Of a stretch of 35,080 nt of DNA, positions 1 through 9,300 are shown piece after piece. The position numbers and the translations under genes were made by a program. The notes beneath the pieces are model-generated. The model searched no databases and was not told the DNA's origin. It saw only the letters and a list, made by a program, of their open reading frames with translations. Positions within the stretch are counted from its first letter, which is position 1; every line of letters begins with the position of its first letter. Origin of the DNA: an uncultured Clostridium sp. (lineage in GTDB: Bacteria; Bacillota; Clostridia; Clostridiales; Clostridiaceae); the NCBI GenBank assembly GCA_902785295.1, contig CACZYK010000032.1, forward strand, positions 1-35,080. Direction: 5' to 3'.

Positions 1-119
1 AAAATAAAAAGAGACTATTTTTTATTATAAAATTACACCTTTTTAGGGTATAATAATAAAGAAATGACTTCTAATTGATTAAAATATGAAAAATAGTCAT
101 AAAAGTTACTAAAAACTGA

Positions 120-148
120 TTGATAAATTCTTGTAAATTTTGTACAAT
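120..148 (+). promoter_or_regulatory. Promoter of the pfkA-pyk operon
   Basis: TTGATA at 120-125 and TACAAT at 143-148 are separated by exactly 17 bases, a good vegetative-sigma promoter. Transcription would begin near 155 and leave an untranslated leader of about 80 bases before pfkA. A second TATAAT at 50-55 has no convincing -35 box. Confidence 0.6.
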
Positions 149-236
149 AAAAACGGTTATTATTAGTGAGTGGTTAAATTTAGCATACAATAAGGACGAA
201 GTAATAGTCCAATAGGTGTGTAAGGAGGATACAGTA

Positions 237-1196
237 ATGAAAAAAATAGCTATTTTAACAAGTGGTGGAGATGCACCAGGAATGAATGCAGCAGTAAGAG
301 CTGTAGTAAGAACTGCTTTAAGCAATGGAATTGAAGTTATGGGAGTTCAAAGAGGATATAGTGGATTATTAGATGGAGATATAACACCTATGACTAGATC
401 TTCAGTATCAGACATAATCCAAAGAGGTGGTACAATCCTTAGAACTGCAAGATGTCCAGAATTTAAACAAGAAGAAGTAAGAAAAAGAGCTGTAAAGATA
501 TTACAAGCTTATGGAATTGAAGCATTAGTAGTAATAGGTGGAGATGGTTCTTTCACAGGAGCTAAGCTTTTATCAAAGTTAGGAGTAATGACAGTTGGAT
601 TACCAGGAACAATAGATAACGACTTATCATATACAGATTATACAATAGGTTTTGATACAGCATTAAATACTATTGTAGATGCAATAAATAAAATAAGAGA
701 TACTTCAACTTCACATGAAAGAGTTTCTATAGTTGAAGTAATGGGTAGAAATTGTGGTGACTTAGCATTATACGCAGGAATATGTGGTGGTGCTGAGGCT
801 GTTATCGTGCCTGAATTACCTTTTGATAAAGAAGAATTATGTAGAACTATACTTGAAGGAAAAAATCAAGGTAAGAGACACAATCTTGTAATATTAGCAG
901 AAGGTGTTGGAGGAGCATACGACCTTGCAGAATATGTTGAAGGCGTAACAGGAATAGAAACAAGAGCTACAATATTAGGACACATTCAAAGGGGTGGAAG
1001 TCCATCAGCTCAAGATAGAGTTTTAGCTTCAAGAATGGGTGTTAAGGCTGTTGAAGTATTAATGGAAGGAAAAACTTCAAGAGTTATAGGAATAAGAGAT
1101 AATCAAATAATAGATCAAGATATAGATGAAGCTTTAGCAATGGAAAGAAAGTTTAACCAAGAACTTTATGACCTTTCAGTTGTTATCTCAAAATAA
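237..1196 (+). CDS. pfkA: ATP-dependent 6-phosphofructokinase
   Basis: Phosphorylates fructose 6-phosphate to fructose 1,6-bisphosphate in the cytoplasm, the committed step of glycolysis. The 319-residue product has the usual length of bacterial PfkA. Visible motifs are the N-terminal [13 protein letters not shown] nucleotide-binding loop (residues 10-22), GGDGS (101-105), and PGTIDND (123-129), whose Asp127 falls at the classical catalytic-base position. MGR and the [12 protein letters not shown] segment of the allosteric/substrate site are also present. ATG 237 was chosen because AAGGAGG at 222-228 lies 8 bases upstream and the protein then begins [12 protein letters not shown]; an in-frame ATG at 216 would precede that ribosome binding site. 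pyk follows after 67 bases with no terminator, so the two are probably one operon. Confidence 0.97.
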   Translation: MKKIAILTSGGDAPGMNAAVRAVVRTALSNGIEVMGVQRGYSGLLDGDITPMTRSSVSDIIQRGGTILRTARCPEFKQEEVRKRAVKILQAYGIEALVVIGGDGSFTGAKLLSKLGVMTVGLPGTIDNDLSYTDYTIGFDTALNTIVDAINKIRDTSTSHERVSIVEVMGRNCGDLALYAGICGGAEAVIVPELPFDKEELCRTILEGKNQGKRHNLVILAEGVGGAYDLAEYVEGVTGIETRATILGHIQRGGSPSAQDRVLASRMGVKAVEVLMEGKTSRVIGIRDNQIIDQDIDEALAMERKFNQELYDLSVVISK

Positions 1197-1263
1197 TTAA
1201 AAGTCAAAAATTATATTTATATAAAATAAAAACAATAAACAAATTAAGAGGAGTGTTAATCAC

Positions 1264-2679
1264 ATGAAAAAGACAAAGATGATATGTACAGTAGGACCAG
1301 CTAGTGAAACAGAAGAAATCATAACTCAATTTATAGAAGCTGGTATGAATGCTTCAAGACATAACTTTTCACATGGAGACCATGAAGAACATCGTGGAAG
1401 AATTGAATTAGTTAGAAACACAGCTAAGAAATTAGGAAAAGAAATTGCTATAATATTAGATACAAAGGGACCAGAAATAAGAACTGGTAAATTTGAACCA
1501 AATAAGGTTGAATTACAAAAAGGAACAGAATTCACAGTATATGCTGGTGAAGATGTAGTAGGAGATACTACTAAGTGTTCTGTTACATATGCAGGACTTG
1601 CAAATGATGTTGTTCCAGGAAACACTATATTAATAGATGATGGTTTAGTTGGATTAACAGTTAAATCAATCGATGGAAACAAAATCATATGTGAAGTTCA
1701 AAATACTGGTTTAGTAGGAACTCACAAGGGTGTTAATGTACCAGGAGTTTCAATTAAGTTACCAGCTTTAACTGAAAAAGATAAAGACGATCTTAAGTTT
1801 GGATGTGAAATGGGTGTTACTATGATAGCAGCATCATTCATCAGAAAAGCAGAAGACGTATTAGCTATAAGACAAGTATTAAAAGAAAATGGTGGAGAAC
1901 ATATCCTTGTTTGTCCTAAGATAGAAAACCAAGAAGGTGTTGATAACATAGATTCAATACTAGAAGTATCAGATATGATAATGGTTGCTAGAGGAGACCT
2001 AGGTGTTGAAATCCCAGTTGAAAATGTACCACAAGTACAAAAAATGATAATCAAGAAGTGTAACGAAGCTGGTAAGCCAGTTGTAACAGCTACACAAATG
2101 CTTGATTCTATGATAAGAAACCCAAGACCAACAAGAGCAGAAGTTTCAGACGTTGCTAACGCTATATATGATGGAACAGACGTTATAATGTTATCAGGAG
2201 AAAGTGCTAATGGTAGCTATCCAGTAAATGCTGTTAGAACTATGGCTAAGATAGCAGAAGAAACTGAAAAGAACTTAGACTACCATGTTGCAGTTTCTAA
2301 GGCTAAGAAGCACATTCCAGCAATCGCAGGAGTTATTTCAAGAGCTACTTGTAATGCAGCTGCTGAATTACAAGCTTCAGCTATAATTTCTTCGACTCAA
2401 AGTGGTGCAACTGCTCAAAGATTATCTCAATGCAGACCAGAATGTCCAATCGTTGCTGTTACACCATGTGAAAAAGTTGCTAAGAAGTTAGTATTCTCAT
2501 GGGGTGTATATCCAATCGTTGCAGAAAAGATGGAATCTACAGATGAAATGATGGAAAAGGCTGTTTCAATAGCAGAAGAAGCTGGATTCGTTAAGAAAGG
2601 TGATACAGTAGTTATGGCTGCTGGAGTTCCAGTTGCTAAGGGTGCTACTAACTTAATGAAGGTTAGCGTAGTAGAATAA
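1264..2679 (+). CDS. pyk: Pyruvate kinase
   Basis: Transfers phosphate from phosphoenolpyruvate to ADP, giving pyruvate and ATP at the end of glycolysis. At 471 residues it is the short form, without the extra C-terminal PEP-utiliser-like domain found in many Bacilli. Recognisable are the NFSHG loop near residue 35, TKGPEIRTG, the catalytic Lys219 in CPKIEN with metal ligand Glu221, and the signature MVARGDLGVEIP (240-251) with metal ligand Asp245. The MLSGESANG segment follows further on. An AGAGGAG ribosome binding site lies at 1247-1253. It is cotranscribed with pfkA and ends at a clear terminator at 2698-2729, a standard clostridial arrangement. Nothing in the reading frame looks abnormal. 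Confidence 0.97.
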   Translation: MKKTKMICTVGPASETEEIITQFIEAGMNASRHNFSHGDHEEHRGRIELVRNTAKKLGKEIAIILDTKGPEIRTGKFEPNKVELQKGTEFTVYAGEDVVGDTTKCSVTYAGLANDVVPGNTILIDDGLVGLTVKSIDGNKIICEVQNTGLVGTHKGVNVPGVSIKLPALTEKDKDDLKFGCEMGVTMIAASFIRKAEDVLAIRQVLKENGGEHILVCPKIENQEGVDNIDSILEVSDMIMVARGDLGVEIPVENVPQVQKMIIKKCNEAGKPVVTATQMLDSMIRNPRPTRAEVSDVANAIYDGTDVIMLSGESANGSYPVNAVRTMAKIAEETEKNLDYHVAVSKAKKHIPAIAGVISRATCNAAAELQASAIISSTQSGATAQRLSQCRPECPIVAVTPCEKVAKKLVFSWGVYPIVAEKMESTDEMMEKAVSIAEEAGFVKKGDTVVMAAGVPVAKGATNLMKVSVVE

Positions 2680-2697
2680 TATATTTCATTCACATAT

Positions 2698-2729
2698 AAA
2701 AAGAAGGCTTTTAAGAGCCTTCTTTTTTT
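2698..2729 (+). terminator. Rho-independent terminator of pfkA-pyk
   Basis: A perfect 9-bp stem (AAGAAGGCT at 2701-2709, AGCCTTCTT at 2716-2724) closes a small loop. It runs into seven T residues at 2723-2729 and is preceded by A residues that can extend the stem. Confidence 0.92.
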
Positions 2730-2740
2730 AACATTTCATA

Positions 2741-2820
2741 AGTTTGTGTTATTGATGTTTAAAAACTTTTTATATTTTAAAGTTTGTGTTATTAATGTTT
2801 AAAAACTTTTTTAATTTTAA
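2741..2820. repeat. Two-copy 40-bp tandem repeat
   Basis: Unit 1 (2741-2780) and unit 2 (2781-2820) match at 37 of 40 positions, and 2821-2830 looks like the decayed start of a third. Each unit holds a short AAAGTTT/AAACTTT inverted pair, so each could fold as a hairpin. It lies in the 399-base gap between the pyk terminator and the methyltransferase pseudogene. Function unknown. Confidence 0.8.
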
Positions 2821-2959
2821 AATTTGTAGCATAATTAAATTAATTGTCCGCTTTTTTATAAAAAATTATATCAGTTGTTAATATGTAACTTGTTAAGTTT
2901 AATAAAACAAATAAGTTTAGAAATTTAAAAAAAATATGTATATATTAAAAAAAATAAGT

Positions 2960-3023
2960 TATAATTAATATATGGGATTAAGTGGCAACTGATTCTGTAC
3001 TAGCATCCGAAAGGGTGCTTTTT
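2960..3023 (+). promoter_or_regulatory. -10 element and short leader ending in a terminator-like hairpin
   Basis: A TATAAT at 2960-2965 (no good -35 seen) would start a transcript near 2972. About 30 bases later a 7-bp stem, AGCATCC (3002-3008) with GGGTGCT (3013-3019), closes on a GAAA tetraloop and runs into TTTTT (3019-3023). This looks like a premature terminator 55 bases before the methyltransferase start. A second TATAAT at 3038-3043 lies after the hairpin and could bypass it. It could be an attenuator or a tiny RNA; the sequence does not decide. Confidence 0.45.
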
Positions 3024-3078
3024 ATTATAATTTATGATATAATTAGTACACAAATATTTAAACATGGAGAATAAATAA

Positions 3079-4402
3079 ATGGTAGAAAAAAATAAAGAAT
3101 ATATTTTAGATATAATATCTCAAGGGTATGAAGGAGAAGGAATAGCTAAAATTGATGGATATCCAATTTTTATAGAAGGAGCACTTCAAGGAGAAAAAGT
3201 AAAAGTTAAGATAGTAAAAGTTAAAAAAAGCTATGCTTATGGAAAGTTATTAGAGATAATTGAAAAATCAGAAGGAAGAGAAGAACCTAAGTGTAGCAAT
3301 TATAAAAGATGTGGTGGCTGTTCAATTCAACATATGAATTATAAAAAACAATTAGATTTTAAATGGAACAGGGTAAAGGACTGTATATCTAAAATAGGAG
3401 GAATTTCAGAAGAAATAGTAAAATATCCTATAGGAATGAATGAAAATCCTTATAGATATAGAAATAAAGTTCAACTTCCAATAGGAAAGGTTAATGGTGA
3501 TATTGTTATAGGATTTTATGCACCAAGAAGTCACAACATAATAAATATAGATAACTGTTTAATTCAAGATGAAGTTGCAGATAAAGTAGCTAAATTAACT
3601 AAGAAATGGATAAATAAATACAAAATAGAACCTACAACAATAGATGGAGAATTTAATCCTAATGGAATTTTAAGACATATAATGATACGTAAAGCCTTTA
3701 AAACTGGAGAAGTAATGGTGGTATTAGTGGCTACAAAAGAAAAAGTTCCTTTTGTAGATGAATTCAAAAAAATAATAATTGAAAATATAGAAGGAATAAA
3801 AAGCATAGTTCTTAATGTAAACCCTAAAAATACTAATGTTATTTTAGGAGAAAAGTGTATAACCTTATATGGAGAAGATACTATACAAGATTATATAGGA
3901 AATTTTAAATTCAATATATCACCACTATCATTTTTTCAAGTAAATCCAAAACAAACAGAAATTCTTTACAATAAAGCATTAGAATATGCAAACCTAACAG
4001 GGGAAGAAACAGTATTTGATGCCTATTGTGGAACAGGAACAATAACACTATTTTTATCACAAAAAGCCAAAAAAGTTTATGGAGTAGAAATAATAGAACC
4101 TGCAATTATAAATGCAAAAGAAAATGCAAGAAGAAATAATTCCACAACTTATAAATGAAGGAATTAAGGCTGATGTAATAGTAGTAGACCCACCAAGAAA
4201 AGGCTGTGACATAAAATTACTAGATGCTATAGGAGAAACAAAACCAGAAAAAATAGTTTATGTATCATGTGATCCTAGTACATTAGCAAGAGATTTAAAA
4301 ATACTAGAAGAAAAAGGATATAAAACAATGAAAGTTCAACCTGTGGATATGTTCCCTCAAACAAGCCATGTTGAGAACGTAGTATTGTTGAATATGGTAT
4401 AA
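3079..4402 (+). pseudogene. rlmD: 23S rRNA (uracil-5-)-methyltransferase RlmD-like, broken by an internal deletion
   Basis: The intact family uses SAM to methylate a uridine of 23S rRNA. The first frame (3079-4158) has an N-terminal TRAM-like domain, four iron-sulfur cysteines (C72, C78, C81, C160) and SAM motif [11 protein letters not shown], then stops at TGA 4156-4158. The remainder continues in another frame to 4402, carrying the DPPRKGCD motif and the catalytic-cysteine motif [11 protein letters not shown]. At the junction (about 4128-4143) the text passes from ENARRN directly to EEIIPQLI, so roughly 11-14 residues of the normal linker between the two motifs are missing and the frame is shifted. 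The SAM-binding and catalytic halves are thus separated and the enzyme should be inactive. The rest of the gene is well preserved, so the loss looks recent. The related family RlmCD/TrmA-like is an alternative subfamily name. Confidence 0.88.
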
Positions 4403-4469
4403 AAATAAAAGTATAATAGGTAAAAAAACTGTCAACTTTTACTTAACTAAAAATATAAATAAAAAAGTA

Positions 4470-4498
4470 TTGACAAATTACTTATGGAGGAATACTAT
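4470..4498 (+). promoter_or_regulatory. Promoter of the T-box leader
   Basis: TTGACA at 4470-4475 and TACTAT at 4493-4498 are spaced by 17 bases. The start point is expected near 4505, just ahead of the T-box stem I. Confidence 0.75.
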
Positions 4499-4504
4499 AA
4501 TAAC

Positions 4505-4772
4505 TGTCAGATGCAGTGATAAGGCCAAGTAGTAAAGCATATAAATGTCAGAGAGTTGCAGTTTGATGGAATGCAATATTTATAACTTTATGAAAAATCT
4601 CCTTTGAGCATTTAAACTGAAACAATAGTAAGTTCAAACGCATAACACCCGTTAAAGTGTTACATATTAGTATATGATATGGTGAAAGTGGCTGATTATT
4701 TATCAGCAATTAGAGTGGTACCGCAGAGAGTTTGTAACCTTTGTCTCTTAAGATAGAGACAAAGGTTTTTTT
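4505..4772 (+). promoter_or_regulatory. T-box riboswitch (tRNA-sensing leader)
   Basis: The leader carries the T-box hallmarks in order. These are an AGTA element at 4529-4532 on the 5' side of stem I, an AGAGAG bulge near 4550-4555 followed by a TTGCA/TGCAA hairpin, GAGCA after stem I (4606-4610), and the T-box sequence TGGTACCGC at 4716-4724. A 13-bp terminator stem (4736-4748 with 4755-4767) ends in a T run to 4772. The base after UGG is U (4719), which pairs with a discriminator A on the tRNA. The specifier loop reads TGAAAAATCT (4591-4600); ATC (Ile) fits the discriminator, whereas AAT (Asn) and TCT (Ser) fit poorly because those tRNAs normally carry G73. AAA (Lys) is not excluded. The ligand is therefore not settled. 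Uncharged tRNA should favour readthrough into the transporter at 4850. Confidence 0.9.
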
Positions 4773-4849
4773 ATTCTCTTTTTTCTAAGAAACTAATTAA
4801 TAATTAAGCACCTGACTATTTTTAATATTAATTTTAGGGAGGCATTTTT

Positions 4850-5806
4850 ATGCAATTATTAAAAAGAATCAGTAAATTCTTATCAGACAAAACAAGTTAT
4901 TTTGTTATAGCAGTAGCTATAATAGCATTTTTCCTACCAGGAGGATTTAGCTGGGTAAAAGGAACTAATCAAAGTATAGTTATAGGTATTATAATGTTTA
5001 GCATGGGAATTACTTTATCTAAAGAAGATTTTAAAATATTAGCTCAAAGACCATTAGACATTTTTATAGGAGCTTTGGCACAATACACAATAATGCCTCT
5101 TGTAGCATTTACATTAACTAAGGTTTTACATCTTCCAACAGGAATTGGAGTTGGTTTAATATTAGTTGGATGTTGCCCTGGTGGTGTTTCATCAAATATA
5201 ATGTCATTTTTATGTAAAGGTGATGTTGCATTTTCAGTTGGTATGACAACAGCATCTACTATTCTTTCACCAATATTAACACCATTGCTTGTATTAAAAC
5301 TTGCAGGAAAACAAATTTCTGTTGATGCCCTTGGAATGTTTAAAACTATTATGATTGTAACAATTATTCCTATAGCTTTAGGTTTTGTTGTTAATACATT
5401 ATTTTCCAAGAAAAAGAAATTTGATGACGTAAAAGAGGTTATGCCTGCTGTTTCTGTTATCGGATTAGCTTTAGTTGTTGGTGGGGTTATAGCACTTCAA
5501 GGAAGCAATTTCTTAAAATCAGGAGTAACAATTTTCATTGCAGTATTATTACATAATGGTATAGGATATGCTCTTGGTTATTTAGTTGGTAAATTAACAG
5601 GAATGAGCAAAGAAAAGAAAAAGACTATTTCTATTGAAGTAGGAATGCAAAATGCAGGACTAGCTACTAACCTTGCAACAGCTCACTTTGCAACATTACC
5701 ACAAGCAGCACTTGCAGGTGCAGTATCTTGTGTATGGCATTCTATTTCAGGTACTATTCTTGCAGGACTATTTATACAACTTGAGAATCATAAGAAAAGC
5801 AACTAA
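4850..5806 (+). CDS. Bile acid:Na+ symporter (BASS) family transporter
   Basis: A 318-residue membrane protein with about ten hydrophobic segments, the size and pattern of bacterial BASS proteins. The CCPGGVSSN motif (near residues 107-115) and the EVGMQNAGLA motif (near 263) are typical of the conserved Na+-binding crossover regions. BASS relatives carry organic anions; some bacterial members move keto acids such as ketopantoate, so bile acid need not be the substrate. The AGGGAGG site at 4836-4842 supports ATG 4850. The gene stands alone between the T-box leader and a terminator, so tRNA charging is the evident control. That points to an amino acid, a precursor or a keto-acid derivative as substrate. 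If the specifier is Ile, a branched-chain-related compound would be the natural guess. Confidence 0.9.
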   Translation: MQLLKRISKFLSDKTSYFVIAVAIIAFFLPGGFSWVKGTNQSIVIGIIMFSMGITLSKEDFKILAQRPLDIFIGALAQYTIMPLVAFTLTKVLHLPTGIGVGLILVGCCPGGVSSNIMSFLCKGDVAFSVGMTTASTILSPILTPLLVLKLAGKQISVDALGMFKTIMIVTIIPIALGFVVNTLFSKKKKFDDVKEVMPAVSVIGLALVVGGVIALQGSNFLKSGVTIFIAVLLHNGIGYALGYLVGKLTGMSKEKKKTISIEVGMQNAGLATNLATAHFATLPQAALAGAVSCVWHSISGTILAGLFIQLENHKKSN

Positions 5807-5832
5807 AATTAAACAAGAAACTTGAACAAGAA

Positions 5833-5940
5833 ATGGGACTATTGTATCAACAAATATTAATACAATATATAGCACTTTGCTAAGTGACTATTCACTGTAT
5901 ATTATTATGAAATTTCTTTGTGCTACAGTCCTATTTTTTT
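5833..5940 (+). terminator. Branched terminator-like structure after the BASS gene
   Basis: An outer stem, ATGGGACT (5833-5840) with AGTCCTAT (5927-5934), runs into seven T residues. Inside it lie arm 1 (ATTGTAT 5841-5847 with ATACAAT 5860-5866) and arm 2 (TAGCAC 5870-5875 with GTGCTA 5920-5925). Arm 2 itself holds a small AGTGA/TCACT hairpin (5883-5896). The T tail suggests termination, but the three-way-junction shape is more elaborate than usual. Confidence 0.6.
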
Positions 5941-6188
5941 CTTTATCATACTGTTTACTTATAACCATTCCTTAAATTAATCTTAATTATATTATATCTC
6001 TTTTTAAAAAATTTCTATTTTAAACTTATATTATTTTTATTCTAGCATCATTTTTAAAAATATATTTTAATAAATTAAATTTAGAACTATAAATTCAAAC
6101 AAATAAAGACGTTATTTTACATATAAAACAATTAATATAGAAAAAATATTTAATTTATTGATAATTTCAAAATAAAAAAACACATACA
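5941..6188. other. AT-rich spacer, no gene seen
   Basis: Very AT-rich sequence between the branched terminator and the adhesin promoter. I see no credible reading frame, RNA gene or repeat here. Confidence 0.6.
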
Positions 6189-6217
6189 TTGACAATTCGA
6201 CAATAAGGCTTTAAAAT
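6189..6217 (+). promoter_or_regulatory. Promoter of the giant adhesin gene
   Basis: TTGACA (6189-6194) and TAAAAT (6212-6217) are 17 bases apart. The start point should be near 6224, giving a leader of about 95 bases to ATG 6320. Confidence 0.7.
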
Positions 6218-6319
6218 TTATATAAAGATAACTATGATTATTTTTCATAAAAAGCAATTATATCACAATGGTCTACATATAGAGACTTAAAGTTTTAAAT
6301 AGATGGAGGGTGATTTAAA

Positions 6320-9300
6320 ATGAAATTGAAAATGTTTACTATAAAAATGCTAAAGATGATGTTGGCTATTATATTATGTTTTACTATAATAATGACATTT
6401 ATTCCAAGGGAATATGTTAAGAATATTGTATTTGCGGCTGGAGAAACTTATTCCCAAACTAAGTATGAAAATATTACAGAATTCCAAAATGCAAGATGGA
6501 CAGAAATACAAAATGCAGTATTTGGGAAAAACTTTACAACAGTTCAAACAGCAACAGCTATTAAAGATATGTCTGTAAAAGCTGGTAACTCATATTTTAA
6601 TTGGACAGATACATCAAAACTACAGGGATATAATAATGATGGAAACAGGGTAGATGGTGGTCTTATTTCTTATGGAACAACACCTGTTAAGAGTATGCAA
6701 GGTACTCCAATCACCGAAACAAATATAGAAAATTATATTAAATATACAGGAACAAGCCAATCAGTAAGTAGCACAACAAACTTTATAGTATACAATGTAT
6801 ATACTGCTGACCAATTTGTTTGGATTTTAAAAAATAGAGCAAGTGCAAGTGACATAACAAAAGTAAATATATGTGCAGATATTGATATGGGTGGAGCTAA
6901 TGATAAAAAATATACTAGTCTAAAAGATTTAAGTGGAACTATGTATTTTGAAGGTAATGGTCATACTATATATAATTTAAAAATTTATGGAACAGATCAA
7001 AGATTAGGATTATTTAAGGAAATTTCAAGTTCAGGTAAGCTAATTGTAAGAAATCTTGGATTCCAATCAACAATGCTTCTTCATGATTGTAATTCAGGAG
7101 AACCTACTTCAGGTCTTTGGTATGGTTATTGTAAGGATGGAAGTGTATCTTTTACAAATGTTCATTTAAGTGTGGCTTTTTTTCAGCAAAATACTAATAC
7201 AAGTAATCAGGGAATAGGTTTATTAGGTGGAAAAGGTAATTATAAACATGGACTTTTTAATAATTGTTCAACTTCTAATTCTTATATATATGGAAAAGGA
7301 CATGTAGGAGGAACATTTTCATATATAAGTTCTTCAATAAATATTTTAGTTAATTATAAGGCAGATTATCCTGAAAATCCTGAAGCTTTTGTTCTTTCAG
7401 GTACAGTTCCATTCCCAATTATGTTTAATAACTGCTATTCAGTTGATTGTGAGTTATTTTCTACTGGAGCTGATTCAGGTGCATTTATTTCTTGTGGATC
7501 TGGTATATTAGCTACTAATTGTTATACAAATAATACTATGTATTCAAATAATAATACAGGTGCATTTATAGGAAGAGTTATACATAATAAATGTATGTAT
7601 GATGCTGAAAATAAACAAACTATAGGTTGTTATTTTAGCAATTGTTATACATCAGGCATTGTAGAAGGAGAAAGAGCTATGGGTGGATTTACAGGCTTTG
7701 ATTGTGGATATAGAGCTTGGAATCATACTGATAGTCAAAGTGATGCTTCTGTGCAAACAAATGCAGCTACAGTTTATAGTGATTGCTATTCTACTACTAT
7801 GGTAGGCATGGATTATACTGGAAAGTTTTGTGGAGGATTTGTAGGTCTTGATGATAATTATAGTTCAGCAGGTACTTCAGTAACTTCAAGTGATGAAAAG
7901 CAAATTAAGAATGTATATGGTTCAATATATATGAATTGTTATGCAGCTGGTGAAGTTGGAAATATTCTTACAGTTACTGATTGTACGAATGCTGTAGAAT
8001 ATGATTCTAAATTTTATAAAGAAGGTTATTACAAGAGTTCAAATAATCTTAGTAATTATTATCCTTCTGGTGGCTTTATAGGTGCAATAAATCCAGATGC
8101 TTATTGTCTAAAAACAGCTTCTCCTGTTAATAATAATAAAACAGGGTCAACATTTGGATATTTTTATAATTGCTATTATGATATGCAAACAACAGCAATG
8201 CATGAAATGGCAATTGGGCTCGCTTATGCCGAAACTTGTAGAGATGATGAAAGTGGAAACAATAAAAGAACAGGAATAAATGAGGCAACAAAAGTTGTAC
8301 ATAAAGATATTAATGGAAATGAAATACCATTTTCTGTTAAAGGAATCACAGGAGTATATACAGAAAAATCAGATGTAAAGAAAATAGCTGGGCTTACTGG
8401 ACAACCTTCAGAATATACTAATGGAGATGTATTAAGTCATATGTCAATGGATTCTGAAGATGGTACACAAATTTCTGATAATTCTTTATGGGAATATAAT
8501 GAAGGTTATTATCCTCAATTAAAATCCTTTATGATTTCAGATTCTACAGTTGAAAATTTAAAAAATGCTACTGCAAGTGATGTCACAGAAGAAATTAAGA
8601 ACTCTAGTTTTTATGTTAAAGATTCAAGTGCAGAAAAAGACAGTAGTGGTAATGTGACTTGCAATGAAACACATCCTGTTTTATCTCTTTCAAATGATGT
8701 TACATCTCTTTTAAGTTCAAAATATGATGAATTTGAACCTAATGCAAATGTAAGTGCAGCACAGATAGCAAATGTTGCTAGGGCATATAGATATTCACAA
8801 GCTTCAACCTCAACTGTTTTTCTTGACCATTGGGATTATACTATGGATACAAATTCTGGTGAAGTTGGTGCAGAAAATGATTGGGTAGTAGGTCTTCCTA
8901 TTAATGCAATGAAAAAGGTTATAATAAATGAAGGAAAAGAAAATGAACTTGTTGAGTGGCAAAAAACTTATACAAATCTTCAAGCAGGAACTTATGATTT
9001 TAAAGTTCAAGCAAATACTTCTTGGGCTTATAACTATGGAGCAAATGGTTTTAATGGAAATCAGAATTTAAGTTTAGTTATTCCTAAAGATGATTGTAAA
9101 GCTGTTATAAGATTTCATTATGCTTCATTAAAATCTCAAGAATACTATGTTTATGCTGATATTTATGACAAAAATGGAACACTTATAGAAACAGAAACCC
9201 TTGCAAAGCAAGATGGTGATAAATACCAAGAAATTCCTTATACAGTTGCAGGTTCTTTTGATATTCAATGGGAAGCTTCTTCAGATAATGGATATAAAAT

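Noticed and set aside
1326-2693. Long minus-strand open frames within pyk (120, 110 and 88 codons)
   Set aside because: They lie opposite a well-conserved enzyme gene, have no ribosome binding sites and show no recognisable protein features.
2741-2820. CRISPR-like repeat
   Set aside because: The units are directly adjacent with no spacers and only two copies; no cas gene is in the window.
4112-4402. Separate 96-aa gene
   Set aside because: Its text is the C-terminal third of the RlmD-like enzyme (DPPRKGCD and [11 protein letters not shown]), so it is part of the broken gene, not a gene of its own.
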